A DNA stretch of 32,595 nucleotides, from positions 1 through 32,595 of the forward strand of contig JAFPXD010000049.1 of the NCBI GenBank assembly GCA_017394835.1, written 5' to 3'. The position numbers and the translations under genes were made by a program. The DNA is from Clostridia bacterium. GTDB taxonomy: Bacteria; Bacillota; Clostridia; Christensenellales; CAG-138. The notes beneath the pieces were generated by a model. The model was not told where the DNA came from. It saw nothing but the letters and a program-made list of their open reading frames with translations, and did no database searches. Shown here in pieces: positions 1 through 7,454 of the stretch (position 1 is the stretch's first letter; each line of letters begins with the position of its first letter).

Positions 1-19
1 GCTCGAGGTATCTGACCAT

Positions 20-134
20 TCCGGTGGTTAAGCTGAGGGGTCCCACCTGTTCCCATCCCGAACACAGAAGTTAAGCCCTCATACACCGAAAGTACTGTGC
101 TGGCGACGGCATGGGAGGATAGGCAGCTGCCGGA
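20..134 (+). rRNA. rrf: 5S ribosomal RNA
   Basis: Structural RNA of the large ribosomal subunit. The universally conserved core (GGGGTCCCACCTGTTCCCAT, then CGAACACAGAAGTTAAGC) lies at about 37-77. The ends pair as helix I: bases 20-28 with 126-134 (9 pairs including G-U). This gives a 115-nt RNA, normal for Clostridia. It is probably the last gene of an rrn operon whose 23S lies left of the window. The 3' tail is copied again, direct and inverted, within the next 400 bases. Exact ends are set from the helix and could be off by one or two bases. Confidence 0.97.
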
Positions 135-148
135 TCCCAAAGAAAAAA

Positions 149-174
149 CAGTCAACGAGAGTTGACTGTTTTTT
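149..174 (+). terminator. Rho-independent terminator of the 5S/rrn operon
   Basis: An 8-bp perfect stem (149-156 with 161-168) closes a GAGA tetraloop and is followed by TTTTTT at 169-174. The pairing can extend outwards, imperfectly, because the 5S 3' tail before it has an inverted copy after it (181-210). The whole is therefore a roughly 100-base imperfect palindrome. Confidence 0.9.
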
Positions 175-180
175 CTTTCC

Positions 181-210
181 TTTGGTCTCCGGCTGCCTAT
201 CTCCCATGCC
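181..210 (-). repeat. Degenerate inverted copy of the 5S rRNA 3' tail
   Basis: Read on the minus strand, this segment matches the 3' end of the 5S gene and the bases just after it (about 109-141) with small gaps: GGCATGGGA, GATAGGCA, GCCGGA and CCAAA in the same order. Together with 109-141 it forms the outer arms of a large palindrome centred on the terminator. Confidence 0.75.
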
Positions 211-383
211 ACGAGCCTGCAGTGCGAACCGAAGGTTCGCAGTGCCAAGAAAAAAGCGAAAAGACGACGACCGACTCTCCGAACGAATACCTTGATCGCA
301 ACTATCTATTCCCTGCTATATCCGCTTTCGCTTTTTTCTTGCATAGCAAGACCGCAGGTCTTGCGACGGGCGACGGCATGGGC
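202..383. repeat. Nested inverted-repeat element downstream of 5S
   Basis: Several inverted repeats are nested here. The outer arms are CCCATGCC (202-209) and GGCATGGG (376-383). Inside them are a hairpin with arms TGCGAACC/GGTTCGCA (around 223-241) and one with arms GCAAGACC/GGTCTTGC (around 346-364). Between the hairpins are the arms AAGAAAAAAGCGAAA (about 248-262) and TTTCGCTTTTTTCTT (about 327-341). No open reading frame here has a ribosome site. The segment 369-382 repeats 14 bases of the 5S gene (102-115). Confidence 0.65.
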
Positions 384-444
384 TGTTTTGCGTTCAGAAG
401 TTGTTTATCCTCTCATCCAAGCCGGCTTCTGCTCAAGAAATCAA

Positions 445-532
445 GAGGATAGGCAGCTGCCGGATCCCAAAGAAAGCGACCAACCTAACGGTTAGTCGTT
501 TTTCTTTCTTTGTTATCCCGCTGTCTATCCTC
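445..532 (+). repeat. Second 5S-tail palindrome (truncated 5S remnant with its own terminator)
   Basis: Bases 445-475 are identical to 115-145, a 31-base direct repeat covering the last 20 bases of the 5S gene plus the bases after it. A hairpin different from the first terminator follows, then an inverted imperfect copy of the same tail (about 504-532). The architecture equals that after the real 5S gene. Only short scattered matches to the 5S body precede it (369-382, and CAGAAGTT near 393-400). The simplest reading is an eroded tandem 5S copy or a duplicated 5S-terminator palindrome. It is not a functional 5S gene. Confidence 0.75.
477..503 (+). terminator. Terminator hairpin inside the second 5S-tail palindrome
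   Basis: CGAC and AACC pair with GGTT and GTCG around a TAAC loop (477-498) with one mismatch, followed by TTTTT. It sits at the same place relative to the 5S tail as the first terminator but differs in sequence. Confidence 0.6.
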
Positions 533-539
533 CCATCCG

Positions 540-811
540 GAGACAGTATAGAGAACCGAAGCCACAAGAATTTGTTTGCCCGACATTTCGCCGTGTTCAG
601 GCTTCGCATTAGTTTAATGAACGCTTTATGAGCCTTATATCGTTTTATCCGGAACACTACATGCTGGTGATCTATGCCGGCGGAAGCCGCAAACATAATC
701 ATAAGCAGATACGAGAAAGACGGCAATGGAAACTTGATTAAGACAGTTTTCGGTGAGCTTGCAGCTTTTCCTGGGAGCTTCAATACGAATACCCATGAAT
801 TAACATGATGC
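540..811. other. Intergenic stretch with no recognised gene
   Basis: No feature could be supported. A 37-codon frame at 628-741 (plus) and a longer minus-strand frame that runs through the 5S repeats both lack a ribosome site and resemble no family I know. Composition is more AT-rich than neighbouring genes. It may hold remnants of former genes. Confidence 0.5.
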
Positions 812-843
812 AAAAAAATCGCCGCCCCTTTCGGGACGGCGAT
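812..843 (-). terminator. Rho-independent terminator of the lipocalin-like lipoprotein gene
   Basis: Read on the minus strand: an 11-bp stem (818-828 with 833-843, one G-U pair) with a GAAA tetraloop, followed by a run of Ts (812-817). It lies 22 bases after the stop codon of the lipoprotein gene. Confidence 0.93.
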
Positions 844-865
844 AATTACATCTATCGCTTCTGAA

Positions 866-1666
866 TTAAGCGACCTTCTTGAACACGATGGGGAACATAC
901 CCTCGGGATAGGTGGTGGAAGCGGCTTCCTCAACGGAAACGAAGGTGAGCTCGTCGCCGTTTACGGAGATCTGGTAGATCTCGGTTTCGGTCTCGGATTC
1001 ACCGTCTTCGGTATGGATGCCATCAAGGGTGAGCCTGCCGTCTTCAAAAGTATAGGTACCGTTGATAATGAGCTGGTCGGGATCCTCATCGATATTGCCA
1101 ATCATCTGCTCGCCGAGCTCATCCCAGGAGTCGATCTCGAGGGCGTCAAGGACCATTTCCTCGGTGACTTCCTGACCTTCTTCGGCGACGGCCTGGAACA
1201 TGGACATCATGTATTCCTTGAGAACGGGAACGAGCTCGTCGATGACCTGCTTCATAGCGGTCTTGTAGCTTTCGATATCGGGCTGGTACACGTAAGTGCC
1301 ATCCTCGTTAAAGGTGTACCTGTTGATGACGAAGGCGTCGGAAAGATCGACGTTCTCAAACATCTGAGCCATGCCGGTTTCGTCCTGCTTCATGCCTTCG
1401 GTCATGACGTCGGCAAGGTTGATGCTGCATTCCCAGGTGCCGATTATGGCGGAGGGATCATTGACGGGGGCTGCGGTGGGCTCGGGAGTGGGCTCCTCGG
1501 TGGGCTCGGCAGTGGGTTCCGCGGTGGCCTCCTCGGTGGGAGCGACTTCTTCGGTCTTTTCGGGTTCATCGTTGGGCTTGGGCTGATCCTTCTTGCAGGC
1601 CGCAAAGCAAGCGACGACCATAAGAACGGCGATAAGCAGCGCGATGATGCTCTTGGAATTTTTCAT
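866..1666 (-). CDS. Lipocalin-like lipoprotein with Thr/Glu/Pro linker
   Basis: Predicted 266-aa surface lipoprotein of unknown function. An N-terminal signal segment (residues 5-19) ends in two possible lipidation cysteines, C20 (VVAC) and C24 (FAAC). A low-complexity Glu/Pro/Thr linker (about 30-68) probably tethers the fold away from the membrane. The C-terminal domain starts at IIGTWECSI and has alternating 'YTFNEDGTYVY' and 'GTYTFEDGRLTL' strands, as in small lipocalin-like domains of Clostridia. The start was moved 23 codons inward: the ATG at 1666 has GGAGGAT 7-9 bases upstream, while the longer frame has none and would bury the signal peptide. It is monocistronic with its own promoter and terminator. 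The domain call rests on motif pattern only. Confidence 0.85.
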   Translation of the reverse strand: MKNSKSIIALLIAVLMVVACFAACKKDQPKPNDEPEKTEEVAPTEEATAEPTAEPTEEPTPEPTAAPVNDPSAIIGTWECSINLADVMTEGMKQDETGMAQMFENVDLSDAFVINRYTFNEDGTYVYQPDIESYKTAMKQVIDELVPVLKEYMMSMFQAVAEEGQEVTEEMVLDALEIDSWDELGEQMIGNIDEDPDQLIINGTYTFEDGRLTLDGIHTEDGESETETEIYQISVNGDELTFVSVEEAASTTYPEGMFPIVFKKVA

Positions 1667-1714
1667 TTTTATATCCTCCATTTGATATTTGCACTTTTTA
1701 TGCATCGAATAGAG

Positions 1715-1742
1715 ATTATAACACAATTCTGCCAAAAATCAA
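1715..1742 (-). promoter_or_regulatory. Sigma-A type promoter of the lipoprotein gene
   Basis: On the minus strand: -35 TTGATT (1737-1742), 16-base spacer, -10 TATAAT (1715-1720). It lies about 50 bases upstream of the ATG at 1666. Confidence 0.7.
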
Positions 1743-1771
1743 TCAGAAAAAGCCGGTCCTTAACATATATT

Positions 1772-2260
1772 TTAACTGAGCCCGAGGGCCCCCGCCGCCC
1801 AGGCGATGATCCCTATAATGACGGAAGACGTTATCCCGTAAACGAGCACGGGCCCCGCTATTGAAAAGAGCTGCGCGCAGACGCCCATCACTATCCCTTC
1901 GCTGCGGTGCTCCATTGCCGGAGCAACGACCGAATTGGAAAACCCCGTTATCGGTACGACGGAGCCCGCGCCGGCTATGCGGCCTATCTTATCATAGACT
2001 CCGAACCCCGTAAGCAGCGCCGCGATCCCTATCAGCACCACCGAAACGAAGCTGCCCCTGAGCTCGGGGGAGACGCCCAGATAGAGTTCCCCAACGTCGC
2101 CTGTAAATTGCCCCAAGCAGCAGATCGCACCCCCTGTGACGAATGCCAGCACGCAGCGCAGCAGAGTCCGGCTTTTCGGCATCCTCTCCTTCACAAGCGC
2201 TCTGTAACGCGCGTATTCGTGTTTTTCTTTTACAGTCAGCTTCCTTATAGGCTTGCTCAT
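1772..2260 (-). CDS. spoVAC: Stage V sporulation protein AC (SpoVAC)
   Basis: Predicted 162-aa inner-membrane protein of the SpoVA family, which moves Ca-dipicolinate across the spore membrane; SpoVAC itself has been described as a mechanosensitive channel. A cytoplasmic basic N-terminus is followed by several membrane segments. Family signatures are visible: LLTGFGVYDKIGRIAGAGS and VVPITGFSNSVVAPAMEHR, then GVCAQLFSIAGPVLVYG. The start at 2260 is preceded by AAGGAGG with good spacing; the frame extends 34 codons further without a ribosome site. Usually spoVAC lies next to spoVAD and spoVAE; here it stands alone between a lipoprotein gene and rny. No clear sigma-G promoter was recognised. It implies sporulation ability or descent from a spore former. 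Confidence 0.92.
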   Translation of the reverse strand: MSKPIRKLTVKEKHEYARYRALVKERMPKSRTLLRCVLAFVTGGAICCLGQFTGDVGELYLGVSPELRGSFVSVVLIGIAALLTGFGVYDKIGRIAGAGSVVPITGFSNSVVAPAMEHRSEGIVMGVCAQLFSIAGPVLVYGITSSVIIGIIAWAAGALGLS

Positions 2261-2372
2261 ACAGGCCTCCTTTTTTTCGTTAGCTTGTGCGCGGATGATA
2301 AAAAATAAACTTCGTGAAGAGCGATCGTCAATATATATTTCAATACCGATCCCATTTGACACATATCTCCAC

Positions 2373-2401
2373 TTGACGCGGGCATCTTTTTTTACTATAA
2401 T
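2373..2401 (+). promoter_or_regulatory. Sigma-A promoter of rny
   Basis: -35 TTGACG (2373-2378), 17-base spacer, -10 TATAAT (2396-2401): near consensus. It lies about 75 bases before the rny start in the divergent spoVAC-rny region. Confidence 0.88.
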
Positions 2402-2476
2402 AATGTAGAATGTCTATATTATGGGCAAATGGGTTTTGCTCATGGGCATATTACATAGATTTGGAGGAATTTGACT

Positions 2477-4027
2477 TTGGAATGGTGGCATTATTTGCTC
2501 ATCGCCGCCGGTCTCCTCATAGGAGTCGGAATAGGCGTGGCTATAGGTTATTACTACCGAAGAAACATTGCGGAAGCGAAGACCGCTAAAGCGGAAGACG
2601 CAGTTAAGAAGATGATCGACGATGCGCAGAAGCGCGCCGAGACCCTTAAGAAAGAGACCATCCTCGAAGCAAAGGAAGAAGTTTACCGCATCAAGACCGA
2701 GCAGGAACGCGAAAACAAGGAGCGCAGGAACGAAGTGCAGAGGGCGGAGCGCCGTCTGCAGCAAAAGGAAGAGAGCTTCGATAAAAAGCTCGAGGGTATA
2801 GAGAAGCGCGAAGAGCAGCTCAACGCCCGCACCAAGGAGGTCGATAAGCTCGAGGCCGAGGCAAAGGAGCTTTACAGCAAGCAGCAGTCCGAACTGGAGC
2901 GCATCGCTTCCATGACTGCCGATGAAGCTAAGACGATCATCCTCAACAATGCAGAGAAGGAAGCCCGTCATGACGCAACGCTCCTCATCCGCGATATTGA
3001 ATCAAAGGCGAAGGCGGAAGCCGACAGGCGCGCAGTAAATATCATCTCCAGCGCCATACAGCGCTGCGCCGCGGATCACGTAGCTGAAACGACTATCTCC
3101 GTCGTGCCTCTTCCCAATGATGAAATGAAGGGCCGCATAATCGGCCGCGAGGGCCGCAACATAAGGACCCTTGAGACCGCTACGGGAGTCGATCTCATAA
3201 TCGACGATACTCCCGAAGCCGTCATCCTCTCCGGTTTCGATCCCGTCCGCCGCGAGGTAGCGAGGATAGCTCTCGAAAAGCTCGTGTTGGACGGCAGGAT
3301 CCATCCCGCCCGCATCGAGGAAATGGTCGAGAAGGCAAGGAAAGAGGTCGATACCCAGATCCGCGAAGCCGGCGAATCCGCAATATTCGAAGTCGGCATA
3401 CACGGCCTGCATCATGAGCTCGTAAGGCTCCTCGGCAGATTGAAGTACCGCACCAGCTACGGTCAGAACGTTTTGAAGCACAGCATCGAGGTCGCGCACC
3501 TTGCGGGCCTCATGGCGGTGGAGCTCGGCGTAAACGTCCAGCTTGCAAAGCGCGCGGGTCTGCTGCACGATATAGGCAAGGCTGTCGATCATGAGGTCGA
3601 AGGAAGCCACGCCCAGATTGGCGGCGATCTTGCAAAGAAGTACCGCGAAAATAATCAGGTGGTGCACGCCATCCTCGCCCATCATGGCGACGTGGAGCCC
3701 AACACCCCCGAAGCGGTGCTCGTTCAGGCGGCTGACGCCATCAGCGCGGCCCGTCCCGGCGCAAGGCGCGAAACGCTTGAGAATTATATCAAGCGCCTTG
3801 AAAAGCTTGAGGATATTGCCAACTCCTTCGAGGGAGTCGATAAGGTGTTCGCAATTCAGGCAGGCCGCGAGGTCCGCATAATGGTCAAGCCCGAGAACGT
3901 GAACGACGCCGATACCATTATCCTTGCGAAGGATATCGTAAAGCGCATCGAGTCCGAGCTTGAATACCCCGGCCAGATCAAGGTCAACGTTATCCGCGAA
4001 ACGAGAGCGGTCGAGTTTGCTAAATAA
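2477..4027 (+). CDS. rny: Ribonuclease Y
   Basis: Membrane-anchored endoribonuclease that starts bulk mRNA decay in Bacillota. It has 516 aa, the usual length. Order: one N-terminal membrane helix (about 6-24), a long charged coiled coil (about 30-190), a KH RNA-binding domain with [12 protein letters not shown] (about 219-230), then a metal-dependent HD domain with the catalytic LLHDIGKA (H364, D365) and a conserved C-terminal region. The start is a TTG: GGAGG at 2463-2467 lies 9 bases before TTG 2477 but only 3 before TTG 2471, so 2477 is preferred. Initiation at 2471 would add two residues. It has its own strong promoter and terminator. In many relatives rny sits beside recA; here recA is about 5 kb away on the other strand. 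Confidence 0.97.
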   Translation: MEWWHYLLIAAGLLIGVGIGVAIGYYYRRNIAEAKTAKAEDAVKKMIDDAQKRAETLKKETILEAKEEVYRIKTEQERENKERRNEVQRAERRLQQKEESFDKKLEGIEKREEQLNARTKEVDKLEAEAKELYSKQQSELERIASMTADEAKTIILNNAEKEARHDATLLIRDIESKAKAEADRRAVNIISSAIQRCAADHVAETTISVVPLPNDEMKGRIIGREGRNIRTLETATGVDLIIDDTPEAVILSGFDPVRREVARIALEKLVLDGRIHPARIEEMVEKARKEVDTQIREAGESAIFEVGIHGLHHELVRLLGRLKYRTSYGQNVLKHSIEVAHLAGLMAVELGVNVQLAKRAGLLHDIGKAVDHEVEGSHAQIGGDLAKKYRENNQVVHAILAHHGDVEPNTPEAVLVQAADAISAARPGARRETLENYIKRLEKLEDIANSFEGVDKVFAIQAGREVRIMVKPENVNDADTIILAKDIVKRIESELEYPGQIKVNVIRETRAVEFAK

Positions 4028-4040
4028 AATGTGTCAACTG

Positions 4041-4077
4041 CGGCTCCCGTGAAAACCACGGGAGCCGTTTGTTTTTC
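4041..4077 (+). terminator. Rho-independent terminator of rny
   Basis: An 11-bp perfect stem (4041-4051 with 4057-4067), loop AAAAC, followed by a T-rich tail (4068-4076). Confidence 0.95.
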
Positions 4078-4093
4078 GGAAAGGCGTCATAAT

Positions 4094-5014
4094 ATGTATT
4101 TTGCCGATGGTCACTGCGATTTTCTATACGGCATGGTGAATGACGGCTACGATCTGCGCTCGCCGCGGGGCAGGCAGTCGGTCTCGCTCGAAAAGCTCGT
4201 AAAGGGGAACGTCAAGCTCCAGTTCTTTGCGGCATGGATCGATATAAAGCACAGGCGCGGGTATCTGAGCCAGTTCATGTGCATGGCGGACGCCTACGAA
4301 CGTATGCATGAGGAAAACCCGGAGCTTGTAAAGCTCACCCCCGATTTCGATCCTTCGGGAAGCCGAATAGCGACCGTCCTCACCATTGAAGGCGGCGAGG
4401 CCGCAGAGGGGTATGAGGATATACTGCGATGCTTCCGCAGAATGGGCGTAAAGGCGATGACCCTCACCTGGAACACAAGGAACGAGCTTGCAAACCCCGC
4501 CTTGAAAAAGGACAAGCACGGGCTGACCTTTTTGGGCAAGCGCATGGTGCGCGAAATGGGCAGGATCGGCATGGCTGTCGATATTTCCCATTTGAACGAC
4601 GCGGGCATTGACGACGTTCTTTCCGAAGACGTAAAGGTGTTCGCCTCGCATTCAAACGCAAGGGCGGTCTATGATTCCCCGCGCTCCCACTGCGATGAGC
4701 ATATCCGCGAGATAGGCAGAAGGGGCGGCACTGTCGGCGTAAACTTCTATCATAAGCAGCTTACGGACAAGCCCTCCGCCACCATGGGCGATATTGCGCG
4801 CCAGGCGGCGCACATACTCGAAGTGGGAGGGGAGAGCTGCCTCGCGATAGGTTCGGATTTTGACGGGATGGGGCAGTACCCGCAGGGGCTGGACGGCCCG
4901 GATAAGCTCCCCGAGCTGGCCCGCGCATTCGAGAGCGAGGGCATTACCGGCCGCGTTCTCGAAGCGGCGTGCTGGGGCAATCTCATGCGTTTTGCCAAGA
5001 GTCTTTGCGAATAA
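4094..5014 (+). CDS. Peptidase M19 family (membrane/renal dipeptidase-type) metallohydrolase
   Basis: Predicted 306-aa zinc hydrolase of the M19 family, which cleaves dipeptides, often those with a D-residue. The TIM-barrel metal ligands are visible in order: DGHCD (H7, D9), IEGG (E99), ISH (H166), ASHS (H186) and the late GSDFDG (D255). There is no signal peptide or membrane helix, so it is probably cytoplasmic, as in other bacterial M19 enzymes. The start at 4094 has AAGG nine bases upstream. An upstream in-frame extension to 4031 runs through the rny terminator and is rejected. No clear promoter was seen. A role in peptidoglycan-peptide or diet-peptide scavenging is inference. Confidence 0.93.
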   Translation: MYFADGHCDFLYGMVNDGYDLRSPRGRQSVSLEKLVKGNVKLQFFAAWIDIKHRRGYLSQFMCMADAYERMHEENPELVKLTPDFDPSGSRIATVLTIEGGEAAEGYEDILRCFRRMGVKAMTLTWNTRNELANPALKKDKHGLTFLGKRMVREMGRIGMAVDISHLNDAGIDDVLSEDVKVFASHSNARAVYDSPRSHCDEHIREIGRRGGTVGVNFYHKQLTDKPSATMGDIARQAAHILEVGGESCLAIGSDFDGMGQYPQGLDGPDKLPELARAFESEGITGRVLEAACWGNLMRFAKSLCE

Positions 5015-5049
5015 TGACGGATACCGCAATATTTGGTATCAAATCGTCA
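5015..5049. repeat. Two-part inverted repeat between the M19 gene and the VTC gene
   Basis: Arms TGACG-GATACC (5015-5025) and GGTATC-aaat-CGTCA (5035-5049), with nine bases between. It starts directly after the stop codon and lies 34 bases before the -10 of the next promoter. There is no T-run, so it is a possible regulator site or weak RNA hairpin rather than a standard terminator. Confidence 0.5.
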
Positions 5050-5079
5050 CTATTTCGAACGCGCTTTATCAAATTCGGA

Positions 5080-5088
5080 TGCTATAAT
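5080..5088 (+). promoter_or_regulatory. Extended -10 promoter of the VTC/DUF4956 operon
   Basis: TGCTATAAT (5080-5088) is a full extended -10 element (TG-n-TATAAT). No good -35 hexamer was found 16-18 bases upstream, which is typical when the TG element is present. Confidence 0.65.
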
Positions 5089-5125
5089 GAATATGATGAA
5101 AGCGTCAGCATAACAGGTGGTTGAA

Positions 5126-5833
5126 ATGGATACGGTCATTTCTGTTTTTGAGCGTAAGGAGATCAAATACATCCTTACCGAACAACAGCATAAGGAGCTT
5201 ATGGAAGAGCTCGAAGGCAGGATGCGCCCCGATAAGTACGGGCTCACGACCATCTGCAACATCTATTTCGATACCCACAGCTTCCAGCTCATCCGTGAAT
5301 CCATCGAGAAGCCCAAATATAAGGAAAAGCTTCGCATGAGGACTTACGGAGTGCCGAACGCTTCGAGCAGAGCCTTCGTTGAGCTCAAAAAAAAGCTCTG
5401 CGGCATAGTTTACAAACGGCGCGAAACGCTCCCCTATGGCGAGGCGATGGATTTCCTTATAAGGCGCCTGCGTCCCTCCGTATGGGACCAGCGCTTAAGG
5501 GAGATAGACTGGGTGCTCGATCATTATGAGGGGTTGAAGCCCGCCATGGCGCTCTTCTATGAGAGGACGGCGTATGAAAATATTGAGGATCCCTCCCTCC
5601 GCATGACGATAGACAGCGGCATGCGTTACCGCCTTGAGGATCTCGATCTTTCTCACGGCGCATACGGCGAACCGATACTCGATGAGGAACGCTTCATACT
5701 CGAAATCAAAATAACGAACTCAATGCCGTTGTGGCTCTCGCAGATCTTCGACAGGCTGAAGATCTATCCCACGTCCTTCTCAAAATACGGCGCTGCATAT
5801 AAAAAAGCATTAATTGGAGGAAAAATACTATGA
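5126..5833 (+). CDS. VTC-domain protein (polyphosphate polymerase domain)
   Basis: Predicted 235-aa cytoplasmic protein with the VTC fold, known in eukaryotes as the polyphosphate polymerase module (a tunnel lined with basic residues). N-terminal FERKEIKYIL matches the family's first strand. NIYFDT, KEKLRMRTYG, FVELKKK, KRRETL and FILEIKI follow in the expected order, and the C-terminus has FSKYGAAY. The ATG at 5126 is chosen over the GTG at 5117 because AGGTGG ends 5 bases before it. The stop overlaps the next start (ATGA), so the two genes are translationally coupled. Polymer synthesis is known for yeast Vtc4; in bacteria the activity of these single-domain proteins is inferred. Confidence 0.9.
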   Translation: MDTVISVFERKEIKYILTEQQHKELMEELEGRMRPDKYGLTTICNIYFDTHSFQLIRESIEKPKYKEKLRMRTYGVPNASSRAFVELKKKLCGIVYKRRETLPYGEAMDFLIRRLRPSVWDQRLREIDWVLDHYEGLKPAMALFYERTAYENIEDPSLRMTIDSGMRYRLEDLDLSHGAYGEPILDEERFILEIKITNSMPLWLSQIFDRLKIYPTSFSKYGAAYKKALIGGKIL

Positions 5834-6522
5834 TCTCTGACGGAATCTTCACCAGCTTGCTCCTGCATGACGGTTACATTGTGCCCCGTGTGGATATGAT
5901 ACTCATCTGCGCGCTTGCGGCGCTCGTGCTGGGTCTTGTGGTTTCGTTCCTCTATATGTATAAGAACGGCTACAACAGGGGCTTCGCCGTGGCGCTCGTG
6001 CTTCTGCCCGCGGTAGTTGCTTCCGTCGTTTCCGTTGTGAACGGCAATATAGGCATCGGCATCGCAATAGGCGGCGCGTTTGGCCTCGTCCGCTTCCGTT
6101 CCGCTCCCGGCACCGCGCGCGACATCCTTGCGATATTCCTCGCCATGGCGGCGGGCCTCATCTGCGGCGCGGGCTACGTGCTTCTTGCCGTGCTTATGGT
6201 GCTCGTGATCGCCGCGATAGGCTTCATCCTTTTGACCGTCGGCTTCGGCAGGAGGAACATGAAGGAGCGCGAGCTTCGCATCACCGTTCCCGAAAGCCTC
6301 GATTATACCGATACCTTTGACGATGTGTTCGGCAAGTATCTTGCTTCCTGCGAGCTTGAGAAGGTAAAGACGACCAACATGGGCAGCCTTTTCAGACTGT
6401 ATTACCGCGTCACCCTCAAGGATCCCGCTAAGGAGAAGGAAATGATCGACGAGCTCAGGATCCGCAACGGCAATCTCGAGATCGTCTGCGGCGTTATCGA
6501 CAACTCGAAGCCCGAGCTGTAA
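5830..6522 (+). CDS. DUF4956 integral membrane protein
   Basis: Predicted 230-aa membrane protein. About four hydrophobic segments lie in the first 145 residues (near 22-42, 52-70, 74-86, 98-140). They surround the family signature GLVRFRSAPGTARDI (about 85-99), and a soluble C-terminal domain of about 85 residues follows. DUF4956 genes are typically found beside VTC-domain genes, as here (4-base overlap, GGAGGA 8 bases upstream). It is probably the membrane partner of the VTC protein, perhaps exporting or anchoring its polyphosphate-type product. That role is inferred from context, not shown. Confidence 0.9.
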   Translation: MISDGIFTSLLLHDGYIVPRVDMILICALAALVLGLVVSFLYMYKNGYNRGFAVALVLLPAVVASVVSVVNGNIGIGIAIGGAFGLVRFRSAPGTARDILAIFLAMAAGLICGAGYVLLAVLMVLVIAAIGFILLTVGFGRRNMKERELRITVPESLDYTDTFDDVFGKYLASCELEKVKTTNMGSLFRLYYRVTLKDPAKEKEMIDELRIRNGNLEIVCGVIDNSKPEL

Positions 6523-6540
6523 ACCGGTTTGCACAATAAT

Positions 6541-6574
6541 ACAGCCGCCGGAATTGCCCGGCGGCTGTTTGTTA
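6541..6574 (+). terminator. Terminator of the VTC/DUF4956 operon
   Basis: An 11-bp perfect stem (6541-6551 with 6558-6568), followed by TTTGTTAT. It lies between convergent genes and could also act, less efficiently, for the minus-strand operon ending at 6584. Confidence 0.88.
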
Positions 6575-6583
6575 TACCTGCGG

Positions 6584-7015
6584 TTATTGTCTGAACCCCA
6601 TGATGAACTCCGCGGCCTTATCGGGGAGCTTGCCGTACTTGAGCTGTATGGAGGATTCCTCGAAATAGATGTGGCCGTCCTCGGTGAAGAAGAAGCGGCT
6701 TACCTGGTTTTCCATTATTTCGAGCACGCCGATGAATTCAAGCGCTTCGCTTTCCTCCAGCGAAAGGTCCTTCCATTCGTCTATCGAGTTGATATAGCGG
6801 TGGAGCTTGTTCGTCTGACTGCGGTCGAGCGTTATCCAACTGCGGTTTGATAAACTTTCGGACGCTTTCCAATGCCCGAGCGGCTCATCGAAAAACAGCA
6901 CGTGGAAAACGCAGTGGTTCCCATTACGCAGGGGGTATCCCTTCGTGCAGCCCGCAAGCGCAAGGAGCGAAGCCGCGATAAGCAGCAGAACGAGTATCCT
7001 TTTAACGGTTTTCAT
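6584..7015 (-). CDS. Small lipoprotein, paralogue of the next gene upstream
   Basis: Predicted 143-aa lipoprotein of unknown function. A basic N-terminus and hydrophobic core end in LALAGC (C23). The mature part has no family I recognise. It shares an ordered pattern with the 7031-7453 protein: RYINSI.. W, then a FIGVLEI strand, FFTEDG.I.F, and a C-terminal GKL.. EFIM. The two look like products of a tandem duplication. The start has AAGGAG upstream. It is last in the four-gene operon, 15 bases after its paralogue. Possible role: surface partner or immunity-type protein for the radical SAM system upstream (inference). Confidence 0.85.
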   Translation of the reverse strand: MKTVKRILVLLLIAASLLALAGCTKGYPLRNGNHCVFHVLFFDEPLGHWKASESLSNRSWITLDRSQTNKLHRYINSIDEWKDLSLEESEALEFIGVLEIMENQVSRFFFTEDGHIYFEESSIQLKYGKLPDKAAEFIMGFRQ

Positions 7016-7030
7016 ATCTCTCTCCTTTCT

Positions 7031-7453
7031 TTATCGCCGTGAATAGAATATCATTATGAACTCGAGTCCGCTCTTCGAAAGCTTGCCCGAGAACCTGTCC
7101 AGCGCGTTTCTGTAAAAAACAATGCCGTCCTCGGTGAAATAGCAGACGCCCAAATTGTTTTCCACCGAGATCTCGCCAATGAAAACGTATTCCTCGCGAT
7201 CGACGGCCGTATCGTCGGTCCATTTGCGGATGGAGTTGATGTACCTGCGAACGGTCGCGCTGTCCGATACGGTCAGATTCATTGTACTGCCTATGAGCGA
7301 TCCGTCGTTCACGGGCACCATGCTTTCCGGTATCGGCTCGGTATAGAACCTGAGCGTGACGTTCCCCCTCTTGCCGATCGGAAATCTGCTCATGCAGCCC
7401 GCAAAGCACAGGAGCGCCGCGGCGGCGAGCATCAATGCCAATATCCTTTTCAT
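7031..7453 (-). CDS. Small lipoprotein, paralogue of the downstream gene
   Basis: Predicted 140-aa lipoprotein. The signal segment ends in LLCFAGC (C20). The mature domain matches its neighbour at 6584-7015 in RRYINSIRKW, FIGEISVENN, CYFTEDG and GKLSKSGLEFIM, but overall identity is low, so the duplication is old. Its start is one base after the TGA of the radical SAM gene, and the ribosome site GGAGG lies inside that gene's last codons, so translation is coupled. The function is unknown. The tight coupling suggests it works with the radical SAM enzyme or its product. Confidence 0.87.
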   Translation of the reverse strand: MKRILALMLAAAALLCFAGCMSRFPIGKRGNVTLRFYTEPIPESMVPVNDGSLIGSTMNLTVSDSATVRRYINSIRKWTDDTAVDREEYVFIGEISVENNLGVCYFTEDGIVFYRNALDRFSGKLSKSGLEFIMIFYSRR

Positions 7454-7454
7454 C

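Noticed and set aside
628..741. 37-codon plus-strand frame in the gap after the 5S repeats
   Set aside because: No ribosome site, no recognisable family, no neighbouring signal.
433..933. 166-codon minus-strand frame through the 5S-tail palindrome
   Set aside because: It overlaps the lipoprotein gene end and its terminator and reads through rRNA-derived sequence; no ribosome site.
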